Assembly: GCA_002101905.1 (NCBI GenBank)
Contig: LQPU01000005.1
Coordinates: 62,001-126,000 of the forward strand
Origin: Mycobacterium shimoidei
GTDB lineage: Bacteria; Actinomycetota; Actinomycetes; Mycobacteriales; Mycobacteriaceae
Length of the DNA stretch: 64,000 bases
Direction of reading: 5' to 3'
A model generated the notes under the pieces. It was not told where the DNA came from. It searched no databases and was given only the letters and a program-made list of their open reading frames with translations. Positions 48,168 to 56,598 of the stretch are shown here, piece by piece. The first letter of the stretch is position 1. The number at the start of each line of letters is the position of its first letter. The translations under genes were made by a program, and so were the position numbers.

Positions 48168-48740
48168 TCAGTTGTCCTCGGCTCTGTCCTTGGCCCGCTG
48201 CGCGGTAAACGACACTGTCACTTCGTCTTTGACTTTCACTGCGCCCATCAGCAGCGAGTACGGCTTGATACCGAAATCGGTTTGGGTGACGACGGCTTGG
48301 CATGACATCCGCCACGATTCGCCGAGATCGTCTGTGCGCAAATCGATTACCTGCTCGCGCGTTTTTCCGTGAATGTGCAGCGTCCCGGTGAGACGGTAAC
48401 CGCCACTGCTCTTTTCGATCGTGTCCGTGTCGAAGCTGATTTCCGGAAACTCCGCGGCGCCCAACGATCGCAGCGCGTTGGACCGCACCAAGGCCTTTTC
48501 CGGACCGGACAACGGGGTGACACCCCCTTCGCCCCGGAGCACCTCGAGCGAATTCACCTCGACGGCCAGTTCCGCGACGATCGGTTCACCCGCCGCCCAC
48601 CTGACGGTGGCCCGCCAGCGCCGCATCGCGATCGTAAGGCGATGGCCCATCTTCGCGGCCCGGCCGCCGACATCGGTGTGTACCAGCAATTCGCCGTCGG
48701 CTGCGGTCAGGGTCCACACGGCTGGGTTGCCTCGGTTCAC
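48168..48740 (-). CDS. YceI-family lipid-binding-fold protein
   Basis: This 190-aa lipocalin-like protein has WTLTAADGELLVHTDVGGRAAKMGHRLTIAM, EISFDTDTIEKSSGGYRLTGTLHIHGKTREQVIDL and DFGIKPYSLLMGAVKVKDEVTVSF, the YceI pattern. No signal peptide is visible. The GTG at 48740 overlaps the ADH stop by 4 bases (GTGA), which decides the start; a GTG at 48719 is an alternative. YceI proteins bind isoprenoid chains. Confidence 0.83.
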   Translation of the reverse strand: MNRGNPAVWTLTAADGELLVHTDVGGRAAKMGHRLTIAMRRWRATVRWAAGEPIVAELAVEVNSLEVLRGEGGVTPLSGPEKALVRSNALRSLGAAEFPEISFDTDTIEKSSGGYRLTGTLHIHGKTREQVIDLRTDDLGESWRMSCQAVVTQTDFGIKPYSLLMGAVKVKDEVTVSFTAQRAKDRAEDN

Positions 48741-49747
48741 ATCGTCAGGACGGTCCGGTAGCGGGCCCGGCCCTGCTCCAGGGCCTCGTATCCTTCGGCG
48801 GCCTGCGACAGCGGCAGCTCTTCGATCCATGCCCGCACACCGGACAGCACGGCGAAATGCATTGTCTCTTCAACTTCTTTGGCGGTCCCGGACGGATGGC
48901 CGACGATACTGACTGCCGGCGTGATCAGTTGCGAGGGGCTGATCGGCAGCGGCTCGGGCGTGACGCCGATCGCCACCAATTCACCTCGTGGCAACAGGCC
49001 GCCGATGGTTGCGGCCATGGCCTGCGAATTACCGGTGGTGGCCAGCACCACCGAGACACCCCCCAGGGCTTTCAGTGCTTCGGATACATCACCGGTGGCG
49101 TCGATGTAATGGTGCGCACCCAGTTTGCGGGCATCATCGGCTTTGGCAGTGCCGCGATTGATCGCGATGGTCTCGAAACCCATTGCGCGGGCGAATTGCA
49201 CACCCAGATGGCCAAGCCCGCCGACGCCGAGGATCGCCACCCGGTCACCGGGCAGTGCCTTGGTGTGACGAAGTGCGTTGTAAGTCGTGACACCGGCACA
49301 ACCCATCGGGGCGGCCTCCGCGTCGGACAGCTCGGCGGGTATCCGGGCCAGCGCGGTGGCCGGCACGGTCACCGATTCGGCGTAGCCGCCGGGATATTGC
49401 CAGCTGGGAACTTTACCGTTGGCGCAGTGGATGAAGATGCCCTTTCGGCACGGGTCGCAGTGGTTGCAGTTTCCGCCGAACCATCCGACGGCCACGCGAT
49501 CGCCAACCGCGAAATCTTCAACACCTTCGCCGATTTCGGCTATCGTGCCGGCGATTTCATGCCCTGGGGTCAATGGCCAGGACATGCCGGGGAAGGCGCC
49601 GGCCACAAAGTGGGCGTCGGTGCCGCAGATACCGCAGGCGCCAACGTCGATGCGCACTTCGCCGCGCGTCGGCGAGGTCGTCTCGACGTCGACGAGTTCC
49701 AGTGGCCCGCCCGCGGTTTTAACGTGGACTGCTTTGTGTGAGGGCAA
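48737..49747 (-). CDS. Zinc-dependent alcohol dehydrogenase
   Basis: This is a 336-aa medium-chain dehydrogenase. The catalytic zinc motif is CGICGTD plus GHE, the structural zinc cysteines are in CNHCDPCRKGIFIHC and the NAD(P) motif is GVGGLGHLGVQFA. The protein probably begins with a TTG (LPSHKAVHV). It follows the CYP125-like gene by 4 bases and is coupled to a YceI gene, so it may oxidise the P450's alcohol product to an aldehyde. Confidence 0.9.
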   Translation of the reverse strand: MPSHKAVHVKTAGGPLELVDVETTSPTRGEVRIDVGACGICGTDAHFVAGAFPGMSWPLTPGHEIAGTIAEIGEGVEDFAVGDRVAVGWFGGNCNHCDPCRKGIFIHCANGKVPSWQYPGGYAESVTVPATALARIPAELSDAEAAPMGCAGVTTYNALRHTKALPGDRVAILGVGGLGHLGVQFARAMGFETIAINRGTAKADDARKLGAHHYIDATGDVSEALKALGGVSVVLATTGNSQAMAATIGGLLPRGELVAIGVTPEPLPISPSQLITPAVSIVGHPSGTAKEVEETMHFAVLSGVRAWIEELPLSQAAEGYEALEQGRARYRTVLTM

Positions 49748-49751
49748 TGGC

Positions 49752-51017
49752 CTAGCCTAACGCCGCAGGCGATTTCGTTTTAGCGGAGGTGCGGTAGTCG
49801 ACCTGCCAGTGCTTGATGCCATTGAGCCACCCTGAGCGCAACCGCTCGGGTTTGCCGACCGGCGTCAGGTCGGGAATCGTATCGGCGATCGCATTGAAGA
49901 TCAGATCGATCGTCATCCGCGCCAGGTTGGCACCCATGCAGTAGTGGGCTCCGGTGCCGCCAAAACCGACGTGCGGGTTGGGATCCCGCAAAATGTTGAA
50001 GGTGAACGGATCCTCGAACACGTCCTCGTCGAAGTTGGCGGAGCGGTAGAACATCACCACCCGCTGGCCTTCCTTGATCTGCACACCGGATAGTTCGTAA
50101 TCGCGCAGTGCGGTGCGTTGGAAGGAGGTCACCGGGGTGGCCCAGCGCACGATCTCGTCCGCCGCCGTGCCCGGACGCTCCTTTTTGAACAGCTCCCACT
50201 GGTCGGGGTAGTCGGCGAACGCCATCATCCCCTGGGTGATGGAGTTGCGGGTGGTCTCGTTGCCGGCGACGGCCAGCAGGATGACGAAGAACCCGAACTC
50301 GTCCTCGGACAGCTTGTGCCCGTCCACGTCGGCCTGGATGAGGGTGGTAACCAGATCCTGCCCGGGATTCTTGGACTTTTCCGCGGCCATCTGCATGCCG
50401 TACATGATCAGTTCGACCGACGCGGTGATCGCGTCGTTGCTGGCGAACTCGGGATCCTGGTCGCCCACCATCTGATTGGACCAGTGAAAGAGCTTTTTGC
50501 GGTCTTCCTGCGGCACACCCATCAAACCGGCGATGGCCTGCAACGGCAGCTCGCAGGACACCTGTTCGACGAAGTCACCGCCACCCTCGGCAGCCGCGGC
50601 TTCGGCGATGCGCTGTGCACGCTCGCGAAGCTCGTCGCGCAGGCGTTCCACGGCTCGCGGGGTGAACGCCCGCGAGACGATCTTGCGCAGCCGCGTGTGT
50701 TGCGGTGCATCCATATTGAGCAGGACAAACTTGCCGCGCTCGATCTGCTCACCAACCGTGCCGTCCTTGTACCGCGGCAGCGCGGTCTTCTTCAGGCTGG
50801 AGAAGACGTCGCTGCGCAACGAAATCTCTTTGACGTCTTTGTGTTTGGTAACGACCCAAAAGCCGCCGTCGTCGAATCCTCCTGCACCGTATGGCTGCTC
50901 GTTCCACCAGATCGGTGCGACTCGACGCAGCTCGGCCAGTTCCTCGACCGGCAGCCGCTCGGCGTAGATGTCTGGATCGGTGAAGTCGAACCCGGGTGGA
51001 AGATTCGGAGTCGGCAT
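49752..51017 (-). CDS. CYP125-family cytochrome P450
   Basis: This 421-aa P450 has the I-helix AGNETTRNSITQGMMAFA, the ExxR region TAADEIVRWATPVT and the haem loop FGGTGAHYCMGANLARM. Long stretches resemble the remembered M. tuberculosis CYP125A1, the cholesterol C27 hydroxylase. It is encoded outside the usual cholesterol locus and so is probably a paralogue. The ATG at 51017 has AAGGAG 5 bases upstream. Two KstR-like boxes lie ~78-126 bases before it. It likely hydroxylates a sterol or branched side chain. Confidence 0.9.
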   Translation of the reverse strand: MPTPNLPPGFDFTDPDIYAERLPVEELAELRRVAPIWWNEQPYGAGGFDDGGFWVVTKHKDVKEISLRSDVFSSLKKTALPRYKDGTVGEQIERGKFVLLNMDAPQHTRLRKIVSRAFTPRAVERLRDELRERAQRIAEAAAAEGGGDFVEQVSCELPLQAIAGLMGVPQEDRKKLFHWSNQMVGDQDPEFASNDAITASVELIMYGMQMAAEKSKNPGQDLVTTLIQADVDGHKLSEDEFGFFVILLAVAGNETTRNSITQGMMAFADYPDQWELFKKERPGTAADEIVRWATPVTSFQRTALRDYELSGVQIKEGQRVVMFYRSANFDEDVFEDPFTFNILRDPNPHVGFGGTGAHYCMGANLARMTIDLIFNAIADTIPDLTPVGKPERLRSGWLNGIKHWQVDYRTSAKTKSPAALG

Positions 51018-51094
51018 CGGCGCTCCTTGCAACGACCTGATTAGGTACGGACGACGAACCTGTCTCGCTCAGTAAAGCATCGGGACCGCGAAGA

Positions 51095-51108
51095 TGGAAC
51101 GGGTTCTA
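51095..51108. promoter_or_regulatory. KstR-type box (perfect) before CYP125-like gene
   Basis: TGGAACGGGTTCTA matches TnnAACnnGTTnnA at all fixed positions. It lies 78 bases upstream of the P450 start (minus strand) and ~100 bases upstream of the secreted-protein gene on the plus strand. Confidence 0.7.
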
Positions 51109-51129
51109 AACGGATTGCGGGGACCGAAT

Positions 51130-51143
51130 TGGAACGTGTTCTC
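51130..51143. promoter_or_regulatory. KstR-type box (13/14), second copy
   Basis: TGGAACGTGTTCTC matches the KstR consensus except for the final A. Its centre is 35 bases from the neighbouring perfect box. It may serve the divergent secreted-protein gene starting at 51211. Confidence 0.6.
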
Positions 51144-51210
51144 GCGGTCGCCTCGGACCAGCGCCCCAAACGCCCTCGTGGCCTGGGCCCCACTCGTTAT
51201 GCTTTGGTCC

Positions 51211-51660
51211 ATGATTCGCGTAGCACTCACCGCCGGGGCGATCGCTGGAGCAGTTGTCGGCTTGGCGCCCGCAGCAACCGCCGACTCGCAGCACTACGAC
51301 GGAGACGTGCCGGGGATGAACTACGAGGCGTCGCTCGGTGCACCGTGCGACAACTACGAGCGGTTCATCTTCGGGCGGGGCCCCAGCGGCCAGGCCGAGG
51401 CCTGTCACTTCATCACCCACCAGTTCCCGGCGGCGCAATCGGGCTACTGGGTGATCTCCTACCCGCTGCGCGGAGTTCAGGAGGTCGGTGCGCCCTGCGA
51501 CAATCCGCGCGGATTGGCGGCCCAATCTCCTGACGGCTATCCAATGCTGTGCACCGAACACGGCTGGCAGATCGGGCAGCTGACCGGAGGCGGTTTCCCG
51601 CTTCAAGGCGGAGGGTTCCCCTCAGACACGGGTATCACCAGCGATAACCCGAACCCGTAA
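51211..51660 (+). CDS. Small secreted protein (Rv1891-like, tentative)
   Basis: This 149-aa protein has a signal peptide (residues ~1-24, ending AATADS). The mature domain has the YDGDVPGMNYEASLGAPCDNYERFIFGRGP stretch and five cysteines, including CHFITHQ, GAPCDNPRG and MLCTEHGW, suggesting disulfides, then a Gly-rich tail. It is probably conserved among mycobacteria; function is unknown. The ATG at 51211 is chosen from the signal peptide. It is divergent from the CYP125-like gene across the two KstR-like boxes. Confidence 0.75.
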   Translation: MIRVALTAGAIAGAVVGLAPAATADSQHYDGDVPGMNYEASLGAPCDNYERFIFGRGPSGQAEACHFITHQFPAAQSGYWVISYPLRGVQEVGAPCDNPRGLAAQSPDGYPMLCTEHGWQIGQLTGGGFPLQGGGFPSDTGITSDNPNP

Positions 51661-51684
51661 TACGTATCCGACGAGGACGAGCGA

Positions 51685-52815
51685 TCAGACGCTGGCCGCC
51701 GCGTTGAGTTCGTCGAGCCGGTTGGTCGCCTCGAGGTACTCCTGTACCCAGCGCTCGATCACCGTCGACGTCTTCTCCACCTTCTTGAGCTGTCCGACGA
51801 CCTGACCGACCGGATTGAACGCGACGTCGACAGTCTCGTTCGGGTACTTGTTGGTTGCCCGCACCGCGATCCCGGAGACCATGTACTGCAGGGGCATACC
51901 GAGCGGCTTCGGGTTGTCGGGCTGTTCCCACGCCTCAGTCCAGTCGTTGCGCAGCATGCGGGCCGGCTTACCGGTGAACGACCGGCTGCGAACGGTGTCC
52001 CGGCTGGAGGCCTTGGCGTACGCCGCTTGCTGAACCGGGGTGTTCGACGCTTCTTCCACCATCAGCCACTGCGAACCGGTCCATGCCCCTTGCGCACCCA
52101 ACGCCAATGCCGCCGCGATCTGCTGGCCGCTGGCGATGCCTCCGGCGGCCAGCACCGGCAGCGGCGCCACCTCCTTGACGACCTGCGGCCACAACACGAT
52201 CGAACCCACTTCGCCGCAGTGCCCGCCGGCCTCGCCGCCCTGGGCGATGATGATGTCCACCCCCGCGTCGGCGTGCTTGCGGGCCTGCGACGGTGAACCA
52301 CACAGGGCGGCTACCTTGCGACCGGACTCGTGCACGTGCTTGATCATCTCCGCTGGTGGAGTGCCCAGCGCATTGGCGATCATCGACACCTTCGGATGCT
52401 GCAGCGCCACCTCGACCTGCGGGGTGGCCGTCGCCTCGGTCCAGCCCAGCAGCTGCAGGGCATCCTCATCGGCGTTCTCCACCGGAACGCCGTGGTCGGC
52501 GAGAATTTTCTTGGCGAAGTCCAGGTGCTCTTGCGGCACCATCTTGCGCAGCGTTTCGGCCAGCTCTTCGGCGGACAGGTGCGAGTCCATGCCCTCGTAT
52601 TTGTTGGGGATCACGATGTCGACGCCATACGGGTGATCGCCGATGTTCTCGTCGATCCACTTCAGCTCGATCTCCAGCTGCTCGGGCGTGAAGCCGACCG
52701 CCCCGAGTACACCGAAACCACCGGCCTTGCTCACCGCGACCACGACATCGCGGCAGTGCGTGAAGGCGAAGATCGGAAATTCGATACCGAGCTCGTCGCA
52801 TATGGGGGTATGCAT
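51685..52815 (-). CDS. Nitronate monooxygenase (2-nitropropane dioxygenase)-family protein
   Basis: This 376-aa FMN-binding TIM barrel has IIAQGGEAGGHCGEVGSIVLWPQ and LAAGGIASGQQIAAALALGAQGAWTGSQWL, the phosphate-binding signatures of the family. Length equals the remembered Rv1894c. It may oxidise nitroalkanes, or act as an enoyl-reductase-like enzyme on lipids. A perfect KstR box lies 16-29 bases upstream of its start, within the divergent promoter it shares with the next gene. Confidence 0.88.
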   Translation of the reverse strand: MHTPICDELGIEFPIFAFTHCRDVVVAVSKAGGFGVLGAVGFTPEQLEIELKWIDENIGDHPYGVDIVIPNKYEGMDSHLSAEELAETLRKMVPQEHLDFAKKILADHGVPVENADEDALQLLGWTEATATPQVEVALQHPKVSMIANALGTPPAEMIKHVHESGRKVAALCGSPSQARKHADAGVDIIIAQGGEAGGHCGEVGSIVLWPQVVKEVAPLPVLAAGGIASGQQIAAALALGAQGAWTGSQWLMVEEASNTPVQQAAYAKASSRDTVRSRSFTGKPARMLRNDWTEAWEQPDNPKPLGMPLQYMVSGIAVRATNKYPNETVDVAFNPVGQVVGQLKKVEKTSTVIERWVQEYLEATNRLDELNAAASV

Positions 52816-52830
52816 GGCTGCTCCTTAAAT

Positions 52831-52844
52831 TGAAACGTGTTCTA
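52831..52844. promoter_or_regulatory. KstR-type box (perfect) in a divergent promoter
   Basis: TGAAACGTGTTCTA matches TnnAACnnGTTnnA at every fixed base. It lies in the 68-base spacer between the nitronate monooxygenase-like gene (start 52815, minus) and the amine-dehydrogenase-like gene (start 52884, plus), so one repressor dimer pair could control both. Confidence 0.72.
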
Positions 52845-52883
52845 GTTTAGTACACGAGAGCCCATCGTTCACAGGAGACAGCC

Positions 52884-53957
52884 ATGACGATCCGCGTCGC
52901 CCACATCGGCACCGGGAACGTTGGCCGCCTGGCCTTGAGTCAGCTCATCACCGACCCGCGGTTCGAGCTGACCGGGGTGTGCGTGTCGACTCCGGCCAAG
53001 GTCGGCAAGGATGCGGGGGAATTGGCTGGACTCGACATCGCCACCGGCGTCGCCGCGGTCAACGACCTGGACGCGCTGTTGACCACCCAGCCCGACTGCG
53101 CGGTCTACTGCGCCATGGGCGACAACCGTCCCGCCGAGGCCATCGGTGACTGCACGCGCATCCTGGCCGCCGGCATCAACATCGTCGGCGCATCACCCGG
53201 GATACTCCAGTTCCCCTGGCAACTGATGCCCGAGAAGCACATCTCACGTCTGGAAGACACAGCCCGGCAAGGTAATTCGAGCCTGTTCATCACCGGAGTC
53301 GATCCCGGATTCGCCAACGACCTGATCCCGTTCGCGTTGGCCAGCACCTGCCAGAACGTCGAGCAGGTGCGATGCATGGAGATCGCCGACTACGCCACCT
53401 ACGACGGCGCGACGGTGATGTTCGACGTGATGGGCTTCGGAAAGCCGCTCGACGAGCTGCCGATCCTGCTGCAACCGGGCGTGCTGAGCATCGCGTGGGG
53501 AACAGCGATCCGGCAGCTGGCCGCCGGCCTGGGCATCGAGATCGACGAGATCACCGAAAACTACGAACGCGAACCGGCGCGCGAGGCCTTTGACATCGCC
53601 GCCGGCCATGTCCCGAAGGGCAGTGTGGCGGCCATCCGATTCGAGATCACGGGGATGGTCGACGACCGACCTGCCATCGTGATCGAACACGTGACCCGGT
53701 TGCGGGACGATCTGCGCCCCGATTGGGCGCGACCCGCCCAGCCCGGCGGCTCCTATCGCGTCGAGATCACCGGCGAACCGTCCTACGCTGTGGACATCTG
53801 CCCGACCAGCAAAAAGGGCGACCACAACCACGCTGCGATCGTGGGCGCCGCCGGGCGCATCGTGAACGCGATTCCGGCGGTGGTGGCGGCGGCGCCGGGG
53901 ATTCGGACCACGCTGGACCTGCCGCTGATCACCGGGCCGCGCTGGAACAAGTTCTAG
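52884..53957 (+). CDS. NAD(P)-dependent amine dehydrogenase/dihydrodipicolinate reductase-like protein
   Basis: This 357-aa protein has an N-terminal Rossmann domain (RVAHIGTGNVGRLALSQLI) and a long substrate domain with FITGVDPGFANDLIPFAL and the terminal PLITGPRWNKF, typical of a mycobacterial family annotated as 2,4-diaminopentanoate-dehydrogenase-like. The true substrate is unknown; context (KstR-like boxes, SDR, P450) suggests lipid or sterol metabolism. The ATG is preceded by a CAGGAGA site. Confidence 0.8.
   Translation: MTIRVAHIGTGNVGRLALSQLITDPRFELTGVCVSTPAKVGKDAGELAGLDIATGVAAVNDLDALLTTQPDCAVYCAMGDNRPAEAIGDCTRILAAGINIVGASPGILQFPWQLMPEKHISRLEDTARQGNSSLFITGVDPGFANDLIPFALASTCQNVEQVRCMEIADYATYDGATVMFDVMGFGKPLDELPILLQPGVLSIAWGTAIRQLAAGLGIEIDEITENYEREPAREAFDIAAGHVPKGSVAAIRFEITGMVDDRPAIVIEHVTRLRDDLRPDWARPAQPGGSYRVEITGEPSYAVDICPTSKKGDHNHAAIVGAAGRIVNAIPAVVAAAPGIRTTLDLPLITGPRWNKF
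53943..53956. promoter_or_regulatory. KstR-box match overlapping a stop codon, upstream of SDR
   Basis: TGGAACAAGTTCTA fits TnnAACnnGTTnnA fully and ends 25 bases before the SDR start at 53982. It also encodes the W-N-K-F-stop end of the preceding gene, so the match may be driven by coding constraint. Confidence 0.4.
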
Positions 53958-53981
53958 TCCACTGGGGTAGCCTGCTTCGTC

Positions 53982-54719
53982 ATGGGGCGCGTGGACGGCA
54001 AAGTTGCACTGATCAGCGGCGGCTCACGCGGCATGGGCGCGGCTCATGCCCGGGCGCTTGTCGACGAGGGCGCCAAGGTGGTGATCGGAGACATCCTCGA
54101 CGAGGAAGGCAAGGCACTTGCCGACGAGCTCGGCGACGCCGCGCGCTATGTGCACCTCGACGTCACCGAGCTCGAGCAGTGGGAGGCCGCGGCAGCCACC
54201 GCCGTCGACGAGTTCGGCAAGCTCAACGTTTTGGTCAACAACGCCGGCATCGTCGCCCTGGGCCAGATCCACAAATTCGACATGGCCAAGTGGCAGAAGG
54301 TCATCGACGTCAACCTCACCGGCACGTTTCTGGGCATGCGGGTCGCCGTCGAGCCGATGATCGCCGCGGGTGGCGGCTCGATCATCAACGTCTCGTCGAT
54401 CGAAGGGCTACGGGGCGCCCAGATGGTTCACCCGTATGTTGCGTCGAAGTGGGCGGTGCGCGGGCTGTCCAAATCCGCAGCACTGGAGCTGGCGCCGCAC
54501 AACATCCGGGTCAACTCGATTCATCCGGGCTTCATCCGCACCCCGATGACCAAGCACTTTCCGGACAATATGCTCAACATCCCGTTGGGCCGTCCCGCCG
54601 AATCCAGTGAGGTGTCGACGTTCGTGGTGTTCTTGGCCAGCGACGAGTCGGCCTACTCAACCGGTAGCGAATACATCATGGATGGCGGCTTGATCCTCGA
54701 CGTTCCGCACAAGTTCTAA
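53982..54719 (+). CDS. Short-chain dehydrogenase (hydroxysteroid dehydrogenase-like)
   Basis: This 245-aa classical SDR has cofactor motif GGSRGMG, NNAG in LVNNAGIV, a Ser in NVSSIEG and the YVASK catalytic pair, and ends with YIMDGGLILDVPHKF. It resembles the FabG3/3alpha,20beta-hydroxysteroid dehydrogenase group (Rv2002-like). It starts 24 bases after the upstream gene, probably in one operon, and would reduce or oxidise a keto/hydroxy group on a steroid or fatty acyl substrate. Confidence 0.9.
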   Translation: MGRVDGKVALISGGSRGMGAAHARALVDEGAKVVIGDILDEEGKALADELGDAARYVHLDVTELEQWEAAAATAVDEFGKLNVLVNNAGIVALGQIHKFDMAKWQKVIDVNLTGTFLGMRVAVEPMIAAGGGSIINVSSIEGLRGAQMVHPYVASKWAVRGLSKSAALELAPHNIRVNSIHPGFIRTPMTKHFPDNMLNIPLGRPAESSEVSTFVVFLASDESAYSTGSEYIMDGGLILDVPHKF

Positions 54720-54724
54720 CGGCG

Positions 54725-55579
54725 TCAGGAGCTTTCGCTTTCGAACAGGTACGAGCCGACGGTGATCACGCGGTCGCCGGCGCCCTCGTCGTGCATGACC
54801 GTGCGCACCGCAACGGTGCCGCCCGCGCCCGGAATCGCTTCTGTATCAACGCGGAACGGCCCGGCTTTACCGCGCGCGACGAACATCACGTGCGACGAGC
54901 GGCCCTGTATTCGATCGGTTCGGGCAACCTGGAGCGCTTGCTGCGCGGCTGCGGTCTCCAAGACCACGAATTGCGGCCCGATGTGCAGGGCGGCGTCCGG
55001 TGAAGCGACTTCGGCCGCCAGTTCGGGCAACGCCCAGTGCCCGTCGGCGCGGCAGCGCCCACCGAATACCTGCCACAGCGCCGGCAAGTCGGGGGAGTCG
55101 ATCACCTCAATCGGCTCGACCTCCATGCGGCCGAGTCCCTCGGGTGGTGTGCCGATGCTGATGCCCTGGCCCTCGGTCAGTGCGAGCACTCGCGTGGGTT
55201 GGTCGGCGTCGACGATGCGTGAGCGGCTGAATCCGAGCTGGCGGCCCCGTTTCACCGTCTCGGAGATCACTTCGATACGGCGTACGTCGCGGCCCGGGTC
55301 AAGAACCTGGCAGGAATGAATGACCGGGTTCGGCACCGCTTCCAGATCGGACATCCCGCCGCCCTCCGGGGAGGCGATGCTGAGCACCGCCAGCAGGATG
55401 CCGCCGCTCCCCGAGCGCATGTCGTGGCGCAGCGTGACGGTGTCGTCAACGGGACCCAGGTCCATCGAGGAATAGCGGCGGCCGATGTAGCGGTAGCTCA
55501 GCAGCCCGCCCCAGCGGCGGCGCAGTTCCGCGGCGTAGGCCTCGCGTTCGTCGGCCAGCTCGCGGATGTCTCGCAGCAT
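54725..55579 (-). CDS. Double-hotdog thioesterase-like protein
   Basis: This is a 284-aa protein. Two hotdog-like halves are suggested: the first around DDTVTLRHDMRSGSGGILLAVLSIASPEGGGM, the second around ALHIGPQFVVLETAAAQQALQVARTDRIQGRSSHVMFVARGKAGPFRVDTEAIPG. Catalytic residues are not clear. It may be an acyl-CoA thioesterase or dehydratase-like binder. It converges on the SDR gene. Confidence 0.68.
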   Translation of the reverse strand: MLRDIRELADEREAYAAELRRRWGGLLSYRYIGRRYSSMDLGPVDDTVTLRHDMRSGSGGILLAVLSIASPEGGGMSDLEAVPNPVIHSCQVLDPGRDVRRIEVISETVKRGRQLGFSRSRIVDADQPTRVLALTEGQGISIGTPPEGLGRMEVEPIEVIDSPDLPALWQVFGGRCRADGHWALPELAAEVASPDAALHIGPQFVVLETAAAQQALQVARTDRIQGRSSHVMFVARGKAGPFRVDTEAIPGAGGTVAVRTVMHDEGAGDRVITVGSYLFESESS

Positions 55580-55592
55580 GGGGCCAACCTAC

Positions 55593-56531
55593 TCAGGCCA
55601 CCTCATCCAGCCGCAGGTAGGCGCGGATCGTCGTTTCATCCGCGCCGGTATAGGCGCGAGTCAGATCGGCGATGGCATTGACCACATACAGGGCGCGGCC
55701 CCGGCCGGTGTCGCTGTCATAGGTTCGACGCCCGGCGAGGGGATCGTCGAGTCGCCCGCGGTCGCGCGCTTCGCACACCAAATAGCCATCGTGCTGCCAA
55801 AGCGCGAGCCGGCATGGGCCAGCGGCGTACATCAGACTCGAGGTGGCCAACTCGTTGGTGATCAATTGCAGATCCGCGGTCCGCGTCGCCGACAACCGGA
55901 ACCATTGCCCATACGCGACTGCGAACGCGCGGGCACCGCTGAGATCGGCGAGGCTTCGCACCGTGTATTTGACGGCGGCGCTGTGAGTCCCCAGCGGTTG
56001 GTTGTAGTGGGCGCAGACCAGGTCGGGGTCGTAGGAGGCGCTTTGCTGCTCCGGAAAGCCGGGCCGCCACAGTACCGGGTGCGTTCTGCAGGCGTCGACG
56101 ATGACGCCAGGGTGCAAATGCGCGACGTCGTATGGGCAGACCACGGTCGCGTCGCGCCCGACGAACGCGTGGTTTAGCAACGCTTCGTGCTGCACGCAGG
56201 CCGGGTACTCGACTTCGGAGCGGCTGGGCCAAATCGGTTCACCGACGATGCGTACTGGTTCACCGGGGTGTTTCACCACGAAGCCGCTCAGCACTTCACC
56301 GAGGATCCGTCCGGGATTGCGGCCGGCGTCAGTCATGTCGGTCATCACAACGTGGGCGGCGTGGCGTCCCAAGGTCTCGCGCAGCGCCGCCAGATTGGGT
56401 CCCGGAACGGCCACCATCACCGGGTGTCCGGCATTGATCCCGTCGACGATGAACGGCAGCAAGCTATCCAAGTATTCGACACGCGTGCGGTAGAACAACG
56501 CTGGGTGCACGAAGTTGTCTTCGGTCGCCAC
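55593..56531 (-). CDS. RsbA-like anti-sigma regulatory protein (MEDS + HATPase)
   Basis: This is a 312-aa protein. The N-terminal ~170 residues (HPALFYRTRVEYLDSLLPFIVDGINAGHPVMVAVPGPN, then EALLNHAFVGRDATVVCPYD) match the MEDS sensory domain. The C-terminal ~130 (LQLITNELATSSLMYAAGPCRLALW and DTGRGRALYVVNAIAD) match GHKL ATPases of the RsbW type. Such proteins phosphorylate anti-anti-sigma factors to tune stress sigma factors. It starts at a GTG. No sigma factor is nearby. Confidence 0.83.
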   Translation of the reverse strand: MATEDNFVHPALFYRTRVEYLDSLLPFIVDGINAGHPVMVAVPGPNLAALRETLGRHAAHVVMTDMTDAGRNPGRILGEVLSGFVVKHPGEPVRIVGEPIWPSRSEVEYPACVQHEALLNHAFVGRDATVVCPYDVAHLHPGVIVDACRTHPVLWRPGFPEQQSASYDPDLVCAHYNQPLGTHSAAVKYTVRSLADLSGARAFAVAYGQWFRLSATRTADLQLITNELATSSLMYAAGPCRLALWQHDGYLVCEARDRGRLDDPLAGRRTYDSDTGRGRALYVVNAIADLTRAYTGADETTIRAYLRLDEVA

Positions 56532-56598
56532 GCGTCGCGGATACCCGGCGCACGCTACGCTTACTCGCCCCTAGCCAATGATCAGCATGCGGCGCACG

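Noticed and set aside
53943..53956. Counting this KstR-box match as strong evidence on its own
   Set aside because: The bases are fixed by the W-N-K-F-stop codons; kept only as a low-confidence site.
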